64,000 nt of DNA from Alphaproteobacteria bacterium (lineage in GTDB: Bacteria; Pseudomonadota; Alphaproteobacteria; Reyranellales; Reyranellaceae), in the NCBI GenBank assembly GCA_016870115.1, contig VGCH01000004.1, positions 62,001 to 126,000 on the forward strand, read 5' to 3'. The number at the start of each line of letters is the position of its first letter. The stretch's first letter is position 1. A model generated the notes under the pieces. The model had not been told where the DNA came from and did not search any database. It saw only the letters and a program-made list of their open reading frames with translations. The position numbers were made by a program, and so were the translations under genes. Shown here piece after piece: positions 57,865-64,000 of this stretch.

Positions 57865-58236
57865 TCAGAACTTCGCCTGCGCGGTCGACCCGTCGGGAGC
57901 GGTCAGCTGGACCGCGCCCTTCACGCCGCGCGGCACCGGCACCGGAGCGCGACCGACCAGACGATTGTCTGCCGCCGGTTCGAGCGCAAAGCGCACCGCC
58001 TTGCCGTCCACGACCAGAATAGCCTGCGCTCTGAAGCCGCCGGCGGAGATCGGCTTGTCCTGGGCGTCGGAGAGGTACGCCGTCACCTCCGGCACTCCGG
58101 TCGCAACCAACTCAAGGTGCCAGCTCGTACCGGCATCGACCAGACGCCCGCCATGCGGCCCGTCGCGCGGCTCGTGCGCCGATACCGGCAGCGCGAACAG
58201 CAACCCCGCCAGCGCCATCGTGAAGACTCGAAACAT
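57865..58236 (-). CDS. Small exported protein of the metal-efflux locus
   Basis: The 123-residue protein has a signal (FTMALAGLLFALPVSA) and a mature part starting HEPRDGPHGGRLVDAG, rich in His and acidic residues near the new N-terminus. A beta-rich domain follows (LSDAQDKPISAGGFRAQ). Similar proteins occur downstream of CzcA/CusA-type RND genes and are thought to be periplasmic metal-related accessories; no activity is known. It lies 18 bases after the RND gene. Confidence 0.7.
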   Translation of the reverse strand: MFRVFTMALAGLLFALPVSAHEPRDGPHGGRLVDAGTSWHLELVATGVPEVTAYLSDAQDKPISAGGFRAQAILVVDGKAVRFALEPAADNRLVGRAPVPVPRGVKGAVQLTAPDGSTAQAKF

Positions 58237-58254
58237 GCTTGCCTCCCTGGAGCT

Positions 58255-61200
58255 TCAATAGGTGACGACGGCGCCCCGCGGGGCCGTCTCGGTCTCGGCG
58301 CGCAGGCGGGCCAGCGCGGGTCCACCCCAGCGCAGGAACAGCGCCGGCGTGAGCATCGTGTCGAGCAGCGTCGCCGCGATCAGACCGCCGAAAATGGTGA
58401 CCGCGACCGGATGAAGGATCTCCTTGCCCGGCGCCAGCGGATCCCACAGCAGCGGCAGCAGGGCGAGTGCAGCCGTCAGCGCGGTCATCAAGACCGGCAC
58501 CAGGCGTTCCAGGGTGCCGCGCACGACCAGCTCGGGCCCGAAGGGCAGACCGTCATGCAGCGAGAGATTGATCCAGTGGCTGAGCTTCAGGATGCCGTTG
58601 CGGGTGGCGATCCCCGCGAGGGTGATGAAGCCAACCATCGAGGCCACGGACAGCGGCTGACCAGCGATCCAGAGCGCTGCCACGCTGCCCACCAATGCGA
58701 ACGGCACGCTGAGCAGGATCAGCCCGACATACAGAAATGAGCGATACCGGCTGTAGAGGATCGCCACGATCAGGGCGAGCGACAGGAGCGACAGCAGCGC
58801 GATGGTGCGCATCGCGGCCTCCTGCGCTTCGAAGGTGCCCTCGAGCGACGCGAACGTGCCGACCGGCAGCTTCGACTCGGCGACGATCCGGCGCACGTCG
58901 CCCGCGATGCGCGCCATGTCGGCACGACCGTCAGTGTTGGCGAAGACCGCAACGCGACGGCGACCGTTCTCGCGCAGGATCTGGTTGGGACCGTCGCTCT
59001 CGCTCACGTCGGCCAGTCGCTCGAGCGGCACCCAGCCCAGCGGCGTCTGGATCAGCAACTCGCGCAGTCCACGTGTGGTGCGCTGCGTGTCGCCCAACCG
59101 CACCACGACGTCGTAGCGGCGATTGCCATCCACCAACCGCGACACCACCCGACCACCCGAGAGTCGCTCCAGCTGTTCCGTGATGGCCGCGGGCTGCAGG
59201 CCATAGAGCGCTGCCCGGCGATAGTCGACCGCGATGTCGAGCTGCGGGATACGTACCTGGTGCTCGACCTGGAGATCGACGAGACCGGGTACGGACGCGA
59301 GCTTCCCGCGCAGCTCCTCGGCTAGTGCGCGCAACGTGTCGAGGTCTTCGCCGTAGAGTTTCAGCGCCAGCTCCGCGCGGACGCCCGACAGCATGTGGTC
59401 GAGGCGGTGCGAGATCGGCTGGCCGACATTGGTCGCCACGGGCAGGACACCCAATCGGGCTCGGATATCCGCCGCGATCTCCGGCTTGGGCCGGCCACCC
59501 GGCTTCAGCGCCACCTCGATCTCCGAGGAATGGACACCCTCGGCATGTTCATCGAGCTCGGCGCGACCCGTGCGCCGGCCGACCCGCTGAACCTCCGGCA
59601 CTTCGAGGATCAGGCGCTCGGCGATCAGGCCCAGACGATGGCTTTCCGCAAGCGAGATGCCGGGATTGAGCAGCAAATTGACCGTGAAGGTGCCTTCGTT
59701 GAACGGCGGCAGGAAGGCACGCGGCAGTTGGACAGCCACGGCGAGTGCCGCGGCGACCGCGAGCGACGCGGCCGCGAGCAGTGTCCCCGGCCGGGGAAGT
59801 GTGGCCGCAAGCACACGACGGTTGGCGGCCTTGAGGCGTGCGACCAACCAGCCATCGCCGTGGTCCAGCCGACGCAAGGTCGGCAACAACAGATAGGCAA
59901 GAACCGGCGTCAGCGTGACCGCGACCAGCAGGCTCGCGAGGATCGCCACGATGTAGGCCTGGCCGAGCGGCGCGAACAGCCGGCCTTCGATACCCTGGAG
60001 CGCGAACAGCGGCACGAACACCAGCACGACGATCGCGGTCGCATAGACGATGCCCGAGCGCACCTCCTGGCTTGCCGATACCACAACATCGAAGCTCGAC
60101 CGCGGATGGCCGGCAGCGCGATTCTCGCGCAGGCGACGGAAGACGTTCTCGACATCCACGACCGCATCGTCGACCAGCTCGCCGACCGCGATGGCGAGGC
60201 CGCCCAGCGTCATGGTGTTGATGGAAAGCCCCAGCGCCTGAAACACCAGGACCGCGATCAGGATCGATAGCGGAATGGCGGCGAGCGAGATCGCCGTGGT
60301 GCGCGCGTTCAGTAGGAAGGCGAACAGCACGATCGCCACCACGGCCGCCGCCTCGGCCAGCACACGGCCGAGATTGCGCACCGAGGTCTCGATGAAATCG
60401 GCCTGGCGGAACAGGATGCTGTCGGCCTTGACCCCCGGTGGCAGCCCGGGCGCCAGCTCGGCGAGCGCCGCCTCGACCTCGCGGGTGAGTCGTAGTGTGT
60501 CGACGCCGGGCTGCTTTTCGACCGACACGATGACGGCGGCACGCCCCATGAACCCCGCCTCGCCGCGCTTGAGGCGGGGCGCGTAGCCCACCTCGGCGAC
60601 CTGGCGCAGCGCCACCGGCTGACCTGCGACGGTCGCCACCACCACGCCACCGAGATCCTCGAGACTGCGCGTGCGACCGAGATTGCGGATGAGGAACTCG
60701 CGACGCGCCTGGTCGGCGAAACCGCCGCCCGTGTTGGCGCCGAACTGCCGCGGTGCACGCTCGACATCCTCGACCGTCACGCCAAAGGCGCGCAGGGACG
60801 CGGGATTGGGCGAGACCCGATACTGCCGCACCTCGCCGCCGATCGGGATCACCTGCGAGACGCCGGACAGAGCGAGCAGTCGCGGGCGCACCGTGAAGTC
60901 GGCGATCTCGCGCAGCTCCATCGGATCGAAGCCATCGGGCGCGGTGAGCGCGGTCATCACGATCTGGCCCATGATCGAGTTAACCGGGCCCATCTGCGGC
61001 AAAGCGCCGGTCGGCAGCTCGGCCTGCAGCGAGGCGAGCCGCTCGCCCACCAGCTGGCGGTTGCGCCAGAGGTCGGTGTCCCAGCCGAACTCGACATAGA
61101 CGATGGACAAGCCCACACCCGAGACCGAGCGGACGCGCGCGACGCCGGGAAGGCCTGCCATCCGGCTCTCGATCGGCCAGGTGAGAAGCTGCTCGACTTC

Positions 61201-61377
61201 GGGGGGCGCCAGCCCCTCGGCCTCGGTCATGATCGTGACCGTCGGCCGGTTGAGATCGGGGAAGACGTCGACCGGCAGGCGCAGCGCCGTCGCCGCACCC
61301 CAGATCAGCAGCACGGCGGACAGCACCAGCACGAACAGACGGTTGCGCAGCGACCCCGCGACAAGGAAAGCGAACAT
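58255..61377 (-). CDS. Heavy-metal efflux RND transporter (CzcA/CusA family)
   Basis: The 1040-residue inner-membrane pump has full HME-RND length and 12 hydrophobic segments. Landmarks are ALRLPVDVFPDLNRPTVTI at the N-terminus, the membrane proton-relay region AVGELVDDAVVDVENVFRRL near residue 400 (two Asp residues), and VGFITLAGIATRNGILKLSH near 930. It exports divalent or monovalent metal ions with its adaptor (61386-62987) and an outer-membrane channel, whose gene is not seen here. Metal specificity cannot be fixed by reading; the copper-type cupredoxin nearby is suggestive. Confidence 0.93.
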   Translation of the reverse strand: MFAFLVAGSLRNRLFVLVLSAVLLIWGAATALRLPVDVFPDLNRPTVTIMTEAEGLAPPEVEQLLTWPIESRMAGLPGVARVRSVSGVGLSIVYVEFGWDTDLWRNRQLVGERLASLQAELPTGALPQMGPVNSIMGQIVMTALTAPDGFDPMELREIADFTVRPRLLALSGVSQVIPIGGEVRQYRVSPNPASLRAFGVTVEDVERAPRQFGANTGGGFADQARREFLIRNLGRTRSLEDLGGVVVATVAGQPVALRQVAEVGYAPRLKRGEAGFMGRAAVIVSVEKQPGVDTLRLTREVEAALAELAPGLPPGVKADSILFRQADFIETSVRNLGRVLAEAAAVVAIVLFAFLLNARTTAISLAAIPLSILIAVLVFQALGLSINTMTLGGLAIAVGELVDDAVVDVENVFRRLRENRAAGHPRSSFDVVVSASQEVRSGIVYATAIVVLVFVPLFALQGIEGRLFAPLGQAYIVAILASLLVAVTLTPVLAYLLLPTLRRLDHGDGWLVARLKAANRRVLAATLPRPGTLLAAASLAVAAALAVAVQLPRAFLPPFNEGTFTVNLLLNPGISLAESHRLGLIAERLILEVPEVQRVGRRTGRAELDEHAEGVHSSEIEVALKPGGRPKPEIAADIRARLGVLPVATNVGQPISHRLDHMLSGVRAELALKLYGEDLDTLRALAEELRGKLASVPGLVDLQVEHQVRIPQLDIAVDYRRAALYGLQPAAITEQLERLSGGRVVSRLVDGNRRYDVVVRLGDTQRTTRGLRELLIQTPLGWVPLERLADVSESDGPNQILRENGRRRVAVFANTDGRADMARIAGDVRRIVAESKLPVGTFASLEGTFEAQEAAMRTIALLSLLSLALIVAILYSRYRSFLYVGLILLSVPFALVGSVAALWIAGQPLSVASMVGFITLAGIATRNGILKLSHWINLSLHDGLPFGPELVVRGTLERLVPVLMTALTAALALLPLLWDPLAPGKEILHPVAVTIFGGLIAATLLDTMLTPALFLRWGGPALARLRAETETAPRGAVVTY

Positions 61378-61385
61378 CGGCGACC

Positions 61386-62987
61386 TCAGCGGATCTGGTT
61401 CAGGAGCTCGGCGCCCTGCGTCACCACGCGCCGCCTTGGCTCGAGGCCCGAGACAATCAGCACACGATCGCCATCCAGCGGTTCGATTCGCACCTCGCGT
61501 GGCACGAACCGCTCGGCATTGGAGTGCTCGTAAACGATCGCCTGACCGTTGGCGCCGCGCAGCACGGCCGCCCGCGGCACGGCGATGCCGCGACGTTCCT
61601 CCGCGGTCGGCGCCAGGACGGACAGGAGCTGCCCGGCGCGCAAGCCGGCGCCATCTCCCTCGACCTCGAAATGAATCGGGATCGCCTGATTGCGGTCGGC
61701 AAGGCCGGTGCCCCGATAGGCGAGCGCCAGCGTGCGACCGCCGGCCAGCCGGCCGGTCGCGCGCGCGCCCAGCGCCTGGGCATCGTAGGCCAGCGCTTCG
61801 ACCCAGAAGCGCGCCGGATCGACGATGCGGAAGATCACCGCATTGGGTTCGGCCATCTGCCCCGCCACCGCCTGCACCGAGGCGATCACCCCGGCGACGG
61901 GCGCGACCAGATTTTCGCGCTCGCGCCGGTCGAGGTTGGCGCGCCGGACGCGCAGGCCGTTCAATTCCAGCTCGATGTCCTCGATCTGGGCGCGGGCGAC
62001 GATGTTCTGCACCTGGCGGAGCCGTTCGAGGCGACGTTCGGCCAGCGCGATCTGCTGATCGAGCTCGCGCGCCTGCTGCTGCTGGATGGTGCTGTCGGCG
62101 GCGCCGACCGCCGGTTGGACGTAGGCCAGCACATCGCCCGCCGCCACGCGGGTGCCCAGCCGAGGAAAGCCGCCGGCGGGTGGTGCCAGCCGACCTGCGA
62201 TCGCCGCCTGCACGACGCCCGAACCGTCGGGATCGGGAATGACCCGGCCAGGCAGCTCGACCGTGCCGGGGTGAAGCGCCCCCTCAGCGAAGAGCGTACG
62301 GATCCCGAGAATGCGTTGCGTCGACTTGGGGACGAACAGCGCACCATCCGGAAAGCGTTGCGCGATGTCGCGCGTCGCGACCCGGTCGGCGCTGCGGGCG
62401 TCGTCGGCCCGAGCGGATTCCGGCGCGACCGCGGCGAGCGTCAGCAGCGCGACAGCCATGGCCACGGGCCGACGGCGCAGAGCGACAGCAGCGAGCCCCG
62501 CACCGGCGGCGAACGCAAGGGCCGCAGCCAGCCAGAGCACAGGATCGCCGAGACGCCTTGCCATGTCCGGCCGTGCGCCGGCGCTCGCCAGCTCCGGTGG
62601 CGGCACCACGAGTGTCGCCGTCAACACCTCGACATCCCCGCCGGCCTGGACCGTGAAGGCGAGATCGTGGCGGCCGGGTTTGGCCAGCCAGGGCGCGTCA
62701 ATGGCGTAGCCGCCCGCGCCATCGGGCGGGAGCTTCGCTGTACCGCCCGGTCCATCGAGCTCGATCGCGGCGTCGCCGATCGGGGCATTGTCGCGGAATC
62801 GGTCGAGCGTCACGACCAGCCGAGTGCCCCGTGCGACCGCGACGAGTTCGAACAGGTCGGACGAGGCATCGGCGCGCGGCGCGATGGTGGCAGTCACGGG
62901 CGGCGGCGGCGCGCCGTGGTCGTGACCCTCATGCGCCAGCGCCGGCCATGCACCGAGTGCCAGGATCAAGGCGAGGAGACGGGGCAT
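61386..62987 (-). CDS. RND adaptor (membrane fusion protein) with an extra N-terminal metal-rich module
   Basis: The 533-residue protein has an unusual double layout. Residues 1-18 form a signal peptide followed by HEGHDHG and a beta-rich FixH/CopC-like domain (~30-130); 149-170 is a membrane helix. Residues 171-195 look like a second signal peptide (PVAMAVALLTLAAVAPESAR), and only then does the CusB/CzcB-type adaptor start. The adaptor has a coiled-coil hairpin (~275-335), ENLVAPVAGVIASVQAVAG (barrel-sandwich hybrid) and a C-terminal domain. It connects the RND pump to the outer membrane. It appears to be a fusion of two formerly separate genes, and lies 8 bases from the RND gene. Confidence 0.88.
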   Translation of the reverse strand: MPRLLALILALGAWPALAHEGHDHGAPPPPVTATIAPRADASSDLFELVAVARGTRLVVTLDRFRDNAPIGDAAIELDGPGGTAKLPPDGAGGYAIDAPWLAKPGRHDLAFTVQAGGDVEVLTATLVVPPPELASAGARPDMARRLGDPVLWLAAALAFAAGAGLAAVALRRRPVAMAVALLTLAAVAPESARADDARSADRVATRDIAQRFPDGALFVPKSTQRILGIRTLFAEGALHPGTVELPGRVIPDPDGSGVVQAAIAGRLAPPAGGFPRLGTRVAAGDVLAYVQPAVGAADSTIQQQQARELDQQIALAERRLERLRQVQNIVARAQIEDIELELNGLRVRRANLDRRERENLVAPVAGVIASVQAVAGQMAEPNAVIFRIVDPARFWVEALAYDAQALGARATGRLAGGRTLALAYRGTGLADRNQAIPIHFEVEGDGAGLRAGQLLSVLAPTAEERRGIAVPRAAVLRGANGQAIVYEHSNAERFVPREVRIEPLDGDRVLIVSGLEPRRRVVTQGAELLNQIR

Positions 62988-62990
62988 GGC

Positions 62991-63458
62991 TCACTCCACC
63001 GTGACGGTGCCCACCATGCCCGCGGCGAGATGGCCGGGGATCAGGCAGGCGAACTCGAAGCGGCCGGGCTTGGTGAAGTGCCAGAGGATCTCGCCCGTGC
63101 CGCGCGGCTTCAGCCGCTTGGCGTTGGGCTCGTCGTGATCCATGTGCGGGTGCTGCTCCATCTCGATCGCATGGCGACGGTTCTCTTCGGTCGTGGCCAG
63201 CACGAACTCGTGGTCCAGCACGCCCGCATTGCGCGGCACGAAGCGGATCTGCTCGCCGGTGCGCACCCGAACGCTGTCGGGGATGAAGACCATGCGGCCT
63301 TCCCGTTCCTGCATGACAATGGGTACGACCCGAGCAGCTCGTTTGGGATCGCCGGGCTTGCCCCAGGCGGTTTCCTCATGGCCGGCATGGGCGCGGGCCA
63401 GGACAGGCCAAGCGGCCAGCAGCGCCAGCGCGCGCGCGACGCGACGTCGAACGATCAT
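62991..63458 (-). CDS. Cupredoxin-like copper-binding protein
   Basis: The 155-residue exported protein has a signal peptide (ALALLAAWPVLARA). The mature chain starts HAGHEETAWG and has a cupredoxin fold with type-1 copper ligands His83 (LDHEFVLA), Cys138, His143 and Met148 in ACLIPGHLAAGMVG. An extra His/Met/Asp cluster (HPHMDHDEPN, 103-112) adds possible copper sites. It probably binds periplasmic copper and works with the efflux system 3 bases downstream; similar CopI-type proteins give copper tolerance. Confidence 0.92.
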   Translation of the reverse strand: MIVRRRVARALALLAAWPVLARAHAGHEETAWGKPGDPKRAARVVPIVMQEREGRMVFIPDSVRVRTGEQIRFVPRNAGVLDHEFVLATTEENRRHAIEMEQHPHMDHDEPNAKRLKPRGTGEILWHFTKPGRFEFACLIPGHLAAGMVGTVTVE

Positions 63459-63497
63459 CGAACTCTCCCGTGTCTGAAGTTGAACCCTGAAGGGGGT

Positions 63498-63872
63498 TCA
63501 GACTCGGGGAGGTGGCGGATCCTTGGTCGGGAGGTGGCTGACCAGCGGCCGGGCGACGCCCGTGCCGGGCGATACGAAACGGGGCGCGGCCGGCGGCGCG
63601 AGGCCGGGGGCGAGCAGCGCTACCGCGCCCGCCATCATCGGGCAGCAAAGACCGGCGGCGTGCTTGGCGGACCCGTGGGCGGGGCAATCGATCGGCGGTG
63701 GCGGCGGATGGTCTGGGCACTCGCCTTGCGCGGTATCCACGAGGTGATGGCTGTGAGCGCCGGACTTGCCGCTGGCCGCGTGAGCCGTGGCACCGCGCAT
63801 GGCCGGCGCGCCCATCATGGGCACGACGAACGCCGCCAAAGCGATCAGCCAGAGGAACGGGCGCAGGCGCAT
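63498..63872 (-). CDS. Small His/Cys-rich exported protein (DUF2946/CopL-like)
   Basis: The 124-residue protein has an N-terminal hydrophobic signal (FLWLIALAAFVVPMMGAP), then AHAASGKSGAHSHHLVDTAQ, CPDHPPPPPIDCPAHG and a hydrophobic segment containing GLCCPMMAGAV. Clustered His, Cys and Met residues suggest metal binding. Proteins of this shape often lead copper-resistance operons. It precedes the cupredoxin gene by 39 bases. Family assignment is tentative. Confidence 0.6.
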   Translation of the reverse strand: MRLRPFLWLIALAAFVVPMMGAPAMRGATAHAASGKSGAHSHHLVDTAQGECPDHPPPPPIDCPAHGSAKHAAGLCCPMMAGAVALLAPGLAPPAAPRFVSPGTGVARPLVSHLPTKDPPPPRV

Positions 63873-63914
63873 CGGGGGCGACTATCCGGTAACCGGCACG
63901 CCGCGTCGAGGGGG

Positions 63915-64000
63915 CTACTTCGCCAGTCGCAGCGCCGCGAAGCGCGGATCGCCCTGGCGTTCGACAAAGAGCAGCACCGAGCGCTTCTTCTGCGCGACCA
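63915..64000 (-). CDS. C-terminal end of a Do/DegP-type periplasmic protease (5' end outside window)
   Basis: The last 28 codons read AQKKRSVLLFVERQGDPRFA and then ALRLAK, stop. This matches the end of the second PDZ domain of Do/DegP/MucD proteases (K-x-S/A-V-L-L-x-V-x-R-x-G-D-x-R-F-V-A-L). The catalytic domain lies beyond the window. Such proteases often neighbour metal-efflux or envelope-stress genes. It is 42 bases upstream of the His/Cys-rich gene on the same strand. Confidence 0.6.
   Translation of the reverse strand, partial: VAQKKRSVLLFVERQGDPRFAALRLAK

Overview
The window is chromosomal DNA of a GC-rich Gram-negative bacterium, most likely an alphaproteobacterium. The main pointers are a Usg-family gene, groESL behind a CIRCE operator and an RpoH-like promoter, many periplasmic (TTT/Bug and PotD-type) binding proteins, CaiB-type CoA-transferases and a Sox/flavocytochrome c region. 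I cannot place it at genus level from sequence reading alone. Gene density is high, about 66 genes, with many 1-14 bp overlaps. There are no rRNA genes, insertion sequences or CRISPR arrays, and a single tRNA, tRNA-Lys(CTT).

Layout. 1-4.8 kb: end of a nucleotidyltransferase gene, a NUDIX hydrolase, groEL/groES, usg, an ArsR regulator coupled to a DUF899 gene that carries an early stop, and a TfoX-like gene. 4.8-13 kb: a very large BNR-repeat protein, an MFS transporter, nitronate monooxygenase, GST, HpcH aldolase and cytochrome P450. 13-15.4 kb: kup and a GNAT gene. 15.4-24.2 kb, minus strand: a PotABCD-type ABC importer, AroM, an FAD monooxygenase, DUF917 and a hydantoinase/oxoprolinase subunit, probably one uptake-and-degradation locus. 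24.3-25.5 kb: an MFS gene split by an in-frame TGA. 25.5-29.4 kb: sulfur oxidation, soxXAYZ divergent from fccAB around an AT-rich inverted repeat. 29.5-40.4 kb: a TTT receptor, a DUF35 plus thiolase-like pair, amidase, CoA-transferase, PrmB, phosphofructokinase, amidohydrolase and a second HpcH aldolase. 40.4-42.0 kb: a short segment bounded by two copies of a terminator plus the tRNA-Lys 3' end. 42.1-47.7 kb: the rod-shape operon mreBCD-mrdA-rodA. 47.9-50.1 kb: acyl-CoA dehydrogenase and alcohol dehydrogenase. 50.2-54.8 kb: branched-chain amino acid synthesis (ilvB, ilvH, ilvC) with a LysE-type exporter coupled to ilvH. 54.9-57.8 kb: miaA, serB and an MDR reductase. 57.9-64 kb: a heavy-metal RND efflux locus with cupredoxin and small His/Cys-rich proteins, ending in the C-terminus of a Do/DegP protease.

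Working links. FccAB would oxidise sulfide and SoxXA/SoxYZ would carry sulfur intermediates, but soxB and soxCD are absent here. ilvB/H/C make the first two steps of valine/isoleucine synthesis. The mre/mrd operon builds the elongation machinery. The RND pump, its adaptor, cupredoxin and periplasmic accessory proteins form a metal-resistance unit.

Three gene disruptions stand out: a TAA at codon 5 of the DUF899 gene, a TGA in the MFS gene at 24489-24491, and a frame break between soxX and soxA. They may be real decay or assembly errors, and raw reads would decide. The strongest regulatory signals are the CIRCE element (2877-2903), the sox/fcc inverted repeat (27681-27707) and the promoter plus hairpin ahead of ilvB (54827-54892). 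Coordinates of chosen starts rest on homology and visible ribosome binding sites; no searches were run.
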